Virus record (IMG/VR): IMGVR_UViG_3300004774_000478
Span: 1 to 30,343 of that record
Reading direction: 5' to 3' (one strand)
Origin: a virus
DNA length: 30,343 nt
A model generated the notes under the pieces. It was not told where the DNA came from, ran no database searches, and worked only from the letters and a program-made list of their open reading frames with translations. Below, piece after piece: positions 22,592 to 30,343 of this stretch. Positions within the stretch are counted from its first letter, which is position 1. Every line of letters begins with the position of its first letter. The position numbers were made by a program, and so were the translations under genes.

Positions 22592-23874
22592 CACCCAACC
22601 AACTCCAACTCGAAACGGCCGGCGTTCCGATCGTATCGCTCCAAGCAATTGGCACATTACACGGCGTCCGGATCTCGGCAGTCGCCGCGATGAATGGTCC
22701 TGGTGCTGGGCTACTCTCGATCGACGCCGCCGGCCTGGTCACCTGGTCGCCACCAGGCGGGGCCGATGGGCTGCCCGTCGATGTCTCAGCGGGTGGGGAA
22801 TTCGTTGTTTTTGGCGACGATCCGAATCAATGGCTTGCCATTTCGGTCGAGGCGGACTATCTGGCCCTAGCCAGTCAGGCCACGGTGATTTTACAGGATG
22901 TTTACAATAGCCCGCTCGTTGGCAGCGACGTCACAGCCACGCAATCGGCCGCCGGAAACGTCCAGGACTGGACGATTACCCTCCACAACACCTCGGCAGT
23001 TTCGATAAGCGATCTGAATGCCTGGCTCGCAGTAGACGCTTCCGACTGGCAGCATTGGCAGATCTCCGCCGACAACATCACCTGGTCGGTGCCAAGCGAC
23101 GCCGGGCACGCCCTGTCGATGCCGCCGATCGCCGCCTCCGGGACCGTGCCGCTCTACCTGCGTCGCACCGTCGTCACCGGCGAACCGTCGCGAGCCGAAT
23201 TGCGATTGTCGGTCCACCTGGCCTGGTCGGGATGCGAAACGGAAGCCCGCGGACTATGGAGGATCTTCGCACCGGCCTGCTACCGCTTCTACTGCGGCCG
23301 GGTTGTGCCACCCGTGGAAGGATCTACGCCATGGGACACGGCCACATCGCTCCCCCACACGCCCACCAGCCCATTTACTGAGGCAGACGGCACATGGTAT
23401 CTGGCCATGAGCTATTTCAACGGGGTCTATGATTCCGGCTTCCTTCCGCTCGGCCCCAGCGGAGAGACTTACCTCACTATGTCGATGACCTCTGGCTTAG
23501 TCGTTTCCGAACCGCCGACACCGATGTCGGTCGAGCTGGCCGAGACGACCCAAGGCGTGGTAACGGTGACCGCCCTGGTGGCCTCGGACGCAACCGCCGA
23601 CGAATGGCTGATTACCTACACCGTCGACGGCGGATCGCCCATCACTTTCGCCGAGCCGTATCCTTCCGGCGCGCTGGCCGTCCTGAGTGCATCGCTACCC
23701 GCTCAGGCGGCCGGCAGCGTCGTCGCCGTGACCGTGCAAACTCGCCGCAACGACGGCACCCCCGGCGTTTTTCTATGGGTGGTTGGTGATTCGCTCAGCG
23801 ATACCATCACCCTCGCGCTCGCTGGCCCAACCGCTCCGCTCGACGCAATCTCAGCTCAACCTATCCCCGAGTAA
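22588..23874 (+). CDS. Beta-rich tail protein, unknown
   Basis: The 428-residue protein is beta-rich with several Ig/FN3-like stretches. One around 120-215 (DWTITLHNTSAVSISDLNAWL, then RRTVVTGEPSRAELRLSVH) resembles a ligand-binding or structural sandwich. Another at about 315-425 (VTVTALVASDATADEWLITYTVDGG) could be an FN3-like repeat. A middle part is rich in aromatic residues (CYRFYCGRV, then WYLAMSYFNGVYDSGF). It has no transmembrane segment or signal peptide, so it is probably part of the tail tip. It overlaps the preceding gene by ATGA and is followed after 5 nt by the hub-like gene. No family is identified. Confidence 0.58.
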   Translation: MTPNQLQLETAGVPIVSLQAIGTLHGVRISAVAAMNGPGAGLLSIDAAGLVTWSPPGGADGLPVDVSAGGEFVVFGDDPNQWLAISVEADYLALASQATVILQDVYNSPLVGSDVTATQSAAGNVQDWTITLHNTSAVSISDLNAWLAVDASDWQHWQISADNITWSVPSDAGHALSMPPIAASGTVPLYLRRTVVTGEPSRAELRLSVHLAWSGCETEARGLWRIFAPACYRFYCGRVVPPVEGSTPWDTATSLPHTPTSPFTEADGTWYLAMSYFNGVYDSGFLPLGPSGETYLTMSMTSGLVVSEPPTPMSVELAETTQGVVTVTALVASDATADEWLITYTVDGGSPITFAEPYPSGALAVLSASLPAQAAGSVVAVTVQTRRNDGTPGVFLWVVGDSLSDTITLALAGPTAPLDAISAQPIPE

Positions 23875-23879
23875 GCACT

Positions 23880-25988
23880 ATGGGCGAAACAATTCTTGGA
23901 CCCGCCGGCACGATCCCCTACAAGACCAACCCGACCGTCGTCCAGACGAAAACGAAGTGGAGAGGCACTTGGAAGACCGAGCCCGGACTAATGCTCGAAA
24001 CGGCTACCCGAAACGCCGGCGGCAACGACCTCGACTCCGCGGTATTTCTCTGGAAATATGGCAACCTCGCCCACCCGTGGGATAAAGACCTGAAGCAATA
24101 TAAGCCGCTTGGACTCGACGGCGACTGGATCCGCGTCTGCCTCACCGTCAAGAACGAGCTTCAAACCCTCTGGTTTGGCCGCATCTATGGCGAGGGACGA
24201 AATATCCATGGCAGCGATACCGGAGCGGAGAATCCAGGCGACAAGGGATTTCCCAGTGGGGTACAACGGTGGCAGGCGTACGGCCCGCAAATGATTTTGC
24301 GCAAGATATCGATCAGCAAGAGCCTCTGGATCGCGACAGATAAAGCCGATCTCAAGGGAGATAACTGGCTCGGTTGGCTCCCTGACATGAACGACCGCGT
24401 AGGGCAACATGCTCTTTTGGTCGGCAATCGTTCTGTGGCAAATCATTCTGGCAAGAGCTATATTTTTGGTGGTACAGACATCTGGAGTGCCTACGACTTT
24501 GTTGAGTATGTCCTGGCGTGGCATTGCGACTTTTCCGCGACGGGTGGGCCGAAGTTCAAACTCGGCGGCCAGGCGGACGTTCTCAAATCTCTGACCTACG
24601 CGCAGAAGTGGCCAGAGACAACCACCGCCGACCACATCCTTCGCGAGTTAATTAGCCCACGGCTCGGCGTCGATTTCAAGATTGACTATTCCGACTCGAA
24701 TAAGTCATTCACGGTAAACGTCTTCTCCCTCCAAAGCAAGGCGATCGCCGCAGGTGATGCTAAACTGCCGGCGAACCCCAATAAAGTCCGGGTGAAGGCG
24801 GGCGAAAGTCCCGCCAACCTCAGCACCACCATCGCTGTGTCTTCCGACCACAAAGTCCATAAGATCCGTGTGCTCGGAAAGCGGGTGGTGGTCTGCTGTT
24901 CGCTTCTTGGCTCACAGTGCGACGACCTGGATGATCCGAGAGAAGGCGCCATTGATATGGCGTGGAATGCCGACGATGAACGCGCTTACAATGAGGGTAC
25001 GGGTGGATCTGCTCCGTCTGATGCTGATGGCTTATTGCAATACCCCGTCGATAGCGCGGAGCGGGCCGACTATATCCGCCGTGATTCGCGTTTTCGTGAC
25101 GTCTTCTCTCTCTGGCTGATGCCGAAGAACTTTGACCTCGCGACCATTTCGGCGGCAATCATGCTGGATGACAAAGGATCGCCTTCCGTCGGGGCCGGCG
25201 GCAACCTACCGCCCCGGCAACTCCTCACCCACAAGACACTCCATTGGCTCCCCCTTCAATCTGACTATGACTACAGCGTATGGCCGCCGACGAAGCTGGA
25301 CATCGAGAGCGATACGGACTATGCCCCGCAGATGATGCCGCCCCAGGTCTGGATCAGGAAGGACAAGGAAATGTACCAGCCGGCCCACATGGCCGGGATC
25401 CATGTCGGGATTCCGCGTCATGGACTGGGCGTCCGGCTCACTTGCAATCCACGCCACCTATTAGGTAAAGACAACTTCCTCGCTACGGCCCCTACATGCC
25501 ATGAGCCGATATGGAACGCCGCCGAGATGGTCGTCACCATTGCCTTTGATTCTGACGCACGGCTCGCGCTTGAATATGAGGTTCCTGGGAGCGACCCGCT
25601 CGACGGGATCGAAGAAATTCTCCTCAATGATGCGGAGATGTGGGTGCTTGCTCCAGGAACATTTCTTCAAACAAATACTGATCCCGACAAGTGGGGATTC
25701 TTCAAGTCCCCTGATCGGCTCGCCTTCACCCGCGATGACCGGCCCCGAATGGGAATGGTGCTGGCGGGTGCAATCGCCCGATATGGGTCCAGTCGCTGTC
25801 GGGCTGAGATCGTCGCCGCCGGCATCGCACCATGGCAGGGGCTACTGGGTCAGATCCTCACCACGATCGAGAGCGGCGGCATGTCGTCCGTCGTCGAGGC
25901 ACCGATCACGCAAATCTCCTGGAGCAGTTCGCACGACGGCGGTTTGCCGAGAACGACCATCCGAACGGGCTTTGCTAACCGAGAGTAA
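23880..25988 (+). CDS. Probable tail hub / baseplate protein
   Basis: A 702-residue protein, the third largest here, with no signal peptide. Residues about 10-130 are beta-rich and resemble a hub beta-barrel (WRGTWKTEPGLMLETATRNAGG, then GDWIRVCLTVKNELQTLWFGRIYGEG). About 215-310 fits the adjoining domain of gp27- or Tal-type hub proteins (KWPETTTADHILRELISPRLGVDFKI). The C-terminal part continues as a beta-rich structure ending ESGGMSSVVEAPITQISW. It is therefore the likely centre of the tail tip, on which fibres assemble. I infer this from size, order and the hub-like pattern; no catalytic motif is visible. It follows the previous gene by 5 nt and precedes the next ATG by 2 nt. Confidence 0.6.
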   Translation: MGETILGPAGTIPYKTNPTVVQTKTKWRGTWKTEPGLMLETATRNAGGNDLDSAVFLWKYGNLAHPWDKDLKQYKPLGLDGDWIRVCLTVKNELQTLWFGRIYGEGRNIHGSDTGAENPGDKGFPSGVQRWQAYGPQMILRKISISKSLWIATDKADLKGDNWLGWLPDMNDRVGQHALLVGNRSVANHSGKSYIFGGTDIWSAYDFVEYVLAWHCDFSATGGPKFKLGGQADVLKSLTYAQKWPETTTADHILRELISPRLGVDFKIDYSDSNKSFTVNVFSLQSKAIAAGDAKLPANPNKVRVKAGESPANLSTTIAVSSDHKVHKIRVLGKRVVVCCSLLGSQCDDLDDPREGAIDMAWNADDERAYNEGTGGSAPSDADGLLQYPVDSAERADYIRRDSRFRDVFSLWLMPKNFDLATISAAIMLDDKGSPSVGAGGNLPPRQLLTHKTLHWLPLQSDYDYSVWPPTKLDIESDTDYAPQMMPPQVWIRKDKEMYQPAHMAGIHVGIPRHGLGVRLTCNPRHLLGKDNFLATAPTCHEPIWNAAEMVVTIAFDSDARLALEYEVPGSDPLDGIEEILLNDAEMWVLAPGTFLQTNTDPDKWGFFKSPDRLAFTRDDRPRMGMVLAGAIARYGSSRCRAEIVAAGIAPWQGLLGQILTTIESGGMSSVVEAPITQISWSSSHDGGLPRTTIRTGFANRE

Positions 25989-25990
25989 CC

Positions 25991-28141
25991 ATGTACGAAC
26001 GCGAATCCGCTACCCTGATCTCTCCAGCCCCCGCGGTGCCCGTCGACATCCGGTACATCGAGCTGAAAACCGATATGACGGTTTTGACCAGCGATCCCCT
26101 CGCGGCCGTGAAGGGAGACGCCTATCTCCTCGACAAGAACGGCGTCCGCTACGATTCGAGCCTCGTCAAGGTCTGCAATCCGGCGGGAGTTCGACGAGTA
26201 TCGCTCGGGTCCGACAGCATCGGCAATGATGCCGCCGGCAGTCCTCGTCGCGGGGCGTTTGGCCAGGCTCGCCTTAACCCACGCCGCAATGTATTAGAGA
26301 TCGTGTCGATCCAACAGCTTGCCGAGGTGGTTTATGGCACCATCGTCAACGCCTTCGTTGCGACCGACTCGACCGTCCTGCTACGCGATGTCAAAACGTC
26401 CGGGCAGGTTTATGATCAGATCCCGCCCCTCAGCTCTGGCGGCTACCTGAGCGTGACGAACGTCAATAAGTTGGTGGGGATTCAGGACGGGGCCGCCATG
26501 GCTGTCCTTGATATCGGCACAAATAGTTACCGTCTCGTCTGTTGTCCGGCACCCAATACAACCCCGAATGATCTCACTGTCGTCACGGACGTCAGCTTTG
26601 ATATAGCGACCGGAGCCTGGCGAAAAAAGACCCGCACTATATATGCTCTAACGAACATACTAGGCACCGAATCAAGCTGGACTCCCTATGTTGCTGGCCT
26701 ACAAGCCGGCTCGTCTTACCAGCGCGACCCCGTGACAGTAACGGTGACCCCCTCATCGGGTCTCGTCTACGGAAAGCCCTGCCGAATAACCATGGCCGTC
26801 GCCCCCGTATCAGGCACAGGCACCGCCGCGGTAACAGGTTATCGGGAGATTATGATCGACGATACCTACGTGGACGCATCGCAGTTGATCACAGACCCCA
26901 ATAGCTGGCAAACTGGATACTACATGACCGCTGGAACGCACTCCCTGGTAGGCGTTTATGGCGGCGACGCCAATTACAACGGCAACACATCTTCCCAACA
27001 GTCCGTATCCGTTGCCAAAGCAACCCCTTCCCTTAGTGAAACGCACTCGCCGACCGGTGACACCTTTGAATATGGCGCGCAAGTAACCTGGAGTGTGGTG
27101 CTGAATCCTGGCGACATCGATCTAACGCAAGGGAGCCGAAACGGAAACATAGGCGTCAACTCTATTCCATCAGGCAACGTCACCATGACTTGCGATGGGG
27201 TATCCTTCGGCCATGCGGTTAAGTCCATAACGTTCAATGGTCATGCGGAATTCAAATTTGATATCGACCACCCGCTCGGGGCAGGCTCGCGGACCATCGT
27301 CTTCACTTACGAAGGGGACACGAATTACAACTCGTGCTCTCTATCGAAGACCCTTTCGATCACGAAGAAAACGCTGACCTACACGACTCCCAACAAGAGC
27401 AAAATCTACGGCACTCCGAATCCTGACCTGGCTGGCACCTGGAGCGGCTGGGTCGTCGGATCTTTAGACACTCCGGCCAGCCTGGGCGGGAACGGGATAC
27501 CGACGACCACAACCACCGCAACTACAACATCGCCCGCCAGTGCCGATTCAAGCCAGTATCCGATCACGACGGTAGCAGGGCCATGTTCGTCCTACAACTA
27601 CGATCTCCATTTCGTGAATTCCATTTTGACGATCACAAAGGCAAACCTGGTCGTCACCGCCAACGCACTCTCCATGGATTACGGAGATCCCATGCCGAGC
27701 TACCCCGGCTCGATCTCGGGAATCCAATCGGGCGATAACTCGAAGATCCACCTTGACCTGACCTGCGACTATACGCCGACTTCGGAGGCAAAGTGGTACA
27801 CAATCCATGCCAACGTGACGGGTGATGAAAACGTTCTGGATAGTTACACCATCGAAAGGCACGACTCAACGTTCTTGGTCAGGAAAGCCAACCTCACGGT
27901 GACAGCCAACGACCAGACCATGACGCAAGGAGGATCGGTCCCCGCTATCTCCGCGAGTGACGGAACGGTTTCCGGTACCAGAAACTCCGACGACATCCAA
28001 TTCGCCGGCTCTTGCGATACGGACGGGAAAGAAGCTGGCCTATTCGTCATTAACGCTTCCATCTCCAGTAAAGCCTACTGGGAGCTGCGATACAGCATCC
28101 TCTATGTTTCTGGAATCCTCACCGTCAACGCAGCACCATGA
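25991..28141 (+). CDS. Ig-like and MBG-repeat adhesin-like tail protein
   Basis: The 716-residue protein has an N-terminal part (1-245) that probably attaches to the tail tip, then a run of adhesin-type domains. Two Ig-like (Big_3-type) units lie at about 247-344 and 345-458; each has the YxGDxNYN signature (VYGGDANYNG, TYEGDTNYNS). Two or three MBG-type units follow at about 460-555, 556-637 and 638-716 (TITKANLVVTANALSMDYGD and VRKANLTVTANDQTM). These domains occur in large bacterial surface adhesins, so the protein is a likely receptor-binding fibre whose modules may have come from host adhesins. The next gene starts with an ATGA overlap at 28138. Confidence 0.78.
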   Translation: MYERESATLISPAPAVPVDIRYIELKTDMTVLTSDPLAAVKGDAYLLDKNGVRYDSSLVKVCNPAGVRRVSLGSDSIGNDAAGSPRRGAFGQARLNPRRNVLEIVSIQQLAEVVYGTIVNAFVATDSTVLLRDVKTSGQVYDQIPPLSSGGYLSVTNVNKLVGIQDGAAMAVLDIGTNSYRLVCCPAPNTTPNDLTVVTDVSFDIATGAWRKKTRTIYALTNILGTESSWTPYVAGLQAGSSYQRDPVTVTVTPSSGLVYGKPCRITMAVAPVSGTGTAAVTGYREIMIDDTYVDASQLITDPNSWQTGYYMTAGTHSLVGVYGGDANYNGNTSSQQSVSVAKATPSLSETHSPTGDTFEYGAQVTWSVVLNPGDIDLTQGSRNGNIGVNSIPSGNVTMTCDGVSFGHAVKSITFNGHAEFKFDIDHPLGAGSRTIVFTYEGDTNYNSCSLSKTLSITKKTLTYTTPNKSKIYGTPNPDLAGTWSGWVVGSLDTPASLGGNGIPTTTTTATTTSPASADSSQYPITTVAGPCSSYNYDLHFVNSILTITKANLVVTANALSMDYGDPMPSYPGSISGIQSGDNSKIHLDLTCDYTPTSEAKWYTIHANVTGDENVLDSYTIERHDSTFLVRKANLTVTANDQTMTQGGSVPAISASDGTVSGTRNSDDIQFAGSCDTDGKEAGLFVINASISSKAYWELRYSILYVSGILTVNAAP

Positions 28142-29907
28142 CCGACATTCGCGTACCAGGGCTGACTGGCACACCAACCACGTACCCGTCTTCTTACCTA
28201 GGCTATCCTCCTTCCGAGCAGGACTTACGGGATGCCGGGATTTACAACCTGACTGATACCCGCCCCCTGATGATTGCGTCGTGTTATCACGACCCAACCC
28301 TCACCCCTGCCCTCGGTACGCTCAATTGCCAGGGCGTGGCGCAGTCAGTCAAGGGGAACACGATAACGCCCGTAAGCTACTCGATCACGGTGGATGATTT
28401 TCCCGACACATTCAAGCAATCGGGGTATGGGACAACGGACTTCCCTGATTGGCACGCTCCCGGCGATCCGAGTCAGCATACGCTTCCACCTGGTCTTCCG
28501 GTGACGATTGTTTTCCCTGGGACAGATCCGACCTGGATTCCTGGCCCAACTACCGATGGTATCTGGGTATCGAAAAAAGAGTCGGCTGGAAAGCTTTCCG
28601 CTCCAAACGTTCCTGACACCAATGCGGCAGGTTGGTTTGCTGGCGGAAAGATAAGCTTCGCCTCTGGGTACATGGCATCGGGCGATCTTCTCGAAGTGTT
28701 CAACGGCCAGTCGTATTTCTATGGATCGCCATGCCGTGCATTCCGCAACCGTACCGCAACCGACTTTACGGGCATAGCTAGTGATCATCCCGGCAACAAC
28801 GCCGTCAACGCTTTGGGCACCTACACCTACAGCGGATCAAACTCCGCAACCCTGACGGTGTGGCCCGAACCGCCATTCCCGCCAAAAGTTGGCGATACCA
28901 TCTACTTTTACCGCACACCGTTCTACGCGAGGGGCGCGTTCGACCAACCACAGAGTCGGGTAATTACCGCTTATTCCGGCGGGGTGGCGACTTTCGGTGA
29001 GTATCTACCGCCCACAGGGGACGACAGACTTTTCATACCGGGAAACAACGCCCCGCTGTTTCCCGGCCCCAGTACGCCTTCTGTTCCGTGGAGCGAGGCA
29101 CCCATGCAGTGGAGCGGGTGGTTTATCGATTACGAATATCCAAAGATTCAGTTGGTGGATCGGATGCTGTTCGGCGGAAATCTAGCAGGGAGGCTTATTA
29201 ACGGCACCTCGAATTACTTGCTTTTCGCGAATATGCCAACGTATTACGAGACGGGCATGTACAGTGGCATGACATTCAACTTGCTGGATGAGGATGGGAA
29301 TATCACGCAAAGCAGAACGATTGCCGCGTCAGGCCCAAAGGACATATACGATAAGTTGGGTTTTCTGTTTACCAACTACTGGGATCCCGTTCCAGCGACG
29401 AACACTCGTTTCGAGGTTATATGGTCGGGTCCGGTCTCGAAAGCATACTACCTAGCCATTAGGGACTTCTACAATACCGGCGGCTTCCTGGTTGACGCAA
29501 ACGTACCCTACCTGATGGGCAGCCCGCGATTCACGCTCCATGTGCAGTGCATTTCTCGGACGATCAAGCAGGTTTCCGTCGCCACCGACACAGGCGGCAC
29601 CACGGGCGAGAACCACGACCTCCCGGTCAGTCTGACCAAAGAGACACACCAGATCACGGTAGGATTGACCTACAGCGTTTACTCCGGTGGTTGGCACCAA
29701 TACGAAGCCTCATGCTACTGGGGCGCAGAGTACCCGTCCTCCGTCTGGATCGAGGCCAACGGACTCGACGGCCTGACGCTCCCGTTGGTCTGGCAACCCT
29801 ATGCACCTGGTGCATGGGAGCACGACATGCCAAAAAGCCACGCGCCATGCCCCGACTGGACAGGCACTACCGTGACTGTGCGGCGAGTCAACGTGCCGTA
29901 CCGCTAA
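28138..29907 (+). CDS. Tail tip or fibre protein, unknown
   Basis: The 589-residue last tail gene is coupled to the adhesin-like gene (ATGA). It is beta-rich, with many Pro, Tyr and Gly residues in strand-turn patterns (PPLPVTIVFPGTDPTW-like, then VGDTIYFYRTPFYARGAFDQPQSR). The C-terminus (about 480-589) is Trp-rich with possible carbohydrate-binding surface character (YSVYSGGWHQYEASCYWGAEYP). There is no signal peptide or TM segment. Position after the Ig/MBG protein suggests the distal receptor-binding part of the fibre. No family is recognised. The stop overlaps by 4 nt the end of a convergent minus-strand gene, marking the end of the structural cluster. Confidence 0.6.
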   Translation: MTDIRVPGLTGTPTTYPSSYLGYPPSEQDLRDAGIYNLTDTRPLMIASCYHDPTLTPALGTLNCQGVAQSVKGNTITPVSYSITVDDFPDTFKQSGYGTTDFPDWHAPGDPSQHTLPPGLPVTIVFPGTDPTWIPGPTTDGIWVSKKESAGKLSAPNVPDTNAAGWFAGGKISFASGYMASGDLLEVFNGQSYFYGSPCRAFRNRTATDFTGIASDHPGNNAVNALGTYTYSGSNSATLTVWPEPPFPPKVGDTIYFYRTPFYARGAFDQPQSRVITAYSGGVATFGEYLPPTGDDRLFIPGNNAPLFPGPSTPSVPWSEAPMQWSGWFIDYEYPKIQLVDRMLFGGNLAGRLINGTSNYLLFANMPTYYETGMYSGMTFNLLDEDGNITQSRTIAASGPKDIYDKLGFLFTNYWDPVPATNTRFEVIWSGPVSKAYYLAIRDFYNTGGFLVDANVPYLMGSPRFTLHVQCISRTIKQVSVATDTGGTTGENHDLPVSLTKETHQITVGLTYSVYSGGWHQYEASCYWGAEYPSSVWIEANGLDGLTLPLVWQPYAPGAWEHDMPKSHAPCPDWTGTTVTVRRVNVPYR

Positions 29908-30242
29908 CGCAATGGGCGTATGTCCGCCGCAATCGCCGCGTCGAATGCAACGTCGTTTTCGGCGGCACTGGGTTTGGGTGTCGCGGATACAGCGCGCGGA
30001 ATCGCCTCTGGCCGCACTCGCACGATGGCCGGAATCTCGCCCATCACTTCGGCTTTTGCCTTCCTGGCCCCATGCTTATAGAAGACGCCCTTGTCTTCTT
30101 CGTGCTTCACGATTGCGACAAATGGCCAAAGAATGAGCATTAAGATTCCCAGGCCCGGTAGGATAAGGACCGCGGCAGACATGCCGTACGCAACGAGCAC
30201 GTAGAGTAGGACGACAGCTAGTAATAAGAAAACTACTTTCAT
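29904..30242 (-). CDS. Two-TM membrane protein, minus strand
   Basis: The 112-residue product has two hydrophobic spans (about 2-20 and 22-46), then a charged cytoplasmic-like tail with a basic segment (KHGARKAKAEV) and a Pro/Ala-rich end. An ATG at 30242 with GGGGAG 6 nt upstream is chosen over the TTG at 30248. It faces the structural operon and overlaps its last gene by 4 nt at the stop. It could be a holin, a superinfection-exclusion protein or a host gene at the edge of a prophage; no family decides. Its RBS is among the better ones in the window, which supports independent expression. Confidence 0.65.
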   Translation of the reverse strand: MKVVFLLLAVVLLYVLVAYGMSAAVLILPGLGILMLILWPFVAIVKHEEDKGVFYKHGARKAKAEVMGEIPAIVRVRPEAIPRAVSATPKPSAAENDVAFDAAIAADIRPLR

Positions 30243-30343
30243 TTTCAACTCCCCTTATTTTGCCGTTTCCATAAAACACAAAAACATATTCTTGCATTCC
30301 CGTTCCCGCGAATCATACTAGGACTATCCCCAAAATCCCTACC
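30243..30343 (-). other. Upstream region of the last minus-strand gene
   Basis: This 101-nt stretch holds the SD of the two-TM gene and an AT-rich part. It has no convincing ORF and no clear -35/-10 pair. It probably carries that gene's promoter and is cut by the window end. Confidence 0.4.

Noticed and set aside
1-30343. CRISPR arrays, insertion sequences and rRNA
   Set aside because: No repeat-spacer pattern, transposase ORF or rRNA-like conserved stretch was seen on reading through the window.

Overview
The window is the virion-structure half of a tailed-phage genome (a free phage or a prophage) with a lambda-like siphovirus gene plan. Almost every gene is on the + strand, tightly packed, and many are joined by ATGA stop/start overlaps. 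The host is probably a planctomycete or a relative in the PVC group. This is inferred from a phage-borne secreted protein with autotransporter-associated beta-strand repeats and a PEP-CTERM sorting signal, and from tail genes of a type I associate with planctomycete (pro)phages. No integrase, repressor, replication or clear lysis cassette is present, so lifestyle cannot be decided here.

Layout. 64-4519 is packaging and DNA-handling: a probable small terminase, a GpA-type large terminase, an unknown protein, a ParB-like protein and a Mom/GNAT-like DNA-modification protein. A tRNA-Gly(UCC)-like gene with unusual D and T arms sits in the 3' end of the Mom-like ORF and is followed by an intrinsic terminator. 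A non-coding stretch with a candidate promoter (4543-4874) leads to a small acidic protein and an ASCH-domain protein, closed by a good terminator (5698-5730). A lone minus-strand zinc-ribbon gene (5741-5983) with its own promoter and SD looks like a moron. 6113-11398 is the head module: small pre-portal protein, portal, ClpP-type prohead protease with a nested scaffold start, decoration protein and major capsid protein, with long perfect inverted repeats on both sides of the capsid gene. 11478-14741 holds head-tail connection and tail-tube genes plus a one-TM membrane protein. 14748-15565 is a tail-assembly-chaperone pair with an A9 slippery site for -1 frameshifting, followed by the tape measure (15572-17632).

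17649-29907 is the tail tip and accessory region. A small tail protein is coupled to a sigma-70-family factor, which is coupled to the secreted PEP-CTERM protein and then to a one-TM protein. After these come a fibre protein with a papain-like peptidase fold, an FN3-like protein, further tail proteins, a large hub-like protein, an Ig/MBG-repeat adhesin-like protein and a final fibre or tip protein. A minus-strand two-TM protein closes the window.

The most interesting possibility is at 3252-4542: ParB-like + Mom-like GNAT + an odd tRNA-Gly, with an ASCH gene about 800 bp further on. Mom adds a carbamoylmethyl group, chemically a glycinamide moiety, to adenine N6. The tRNA keeps the glycyl-tRNA synthetase identity elements but has lost features that help elongation. 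A glycyl-tRNA-fed DNA hypermodification system is therefore a testable hypothesis, not something the sequence proves.
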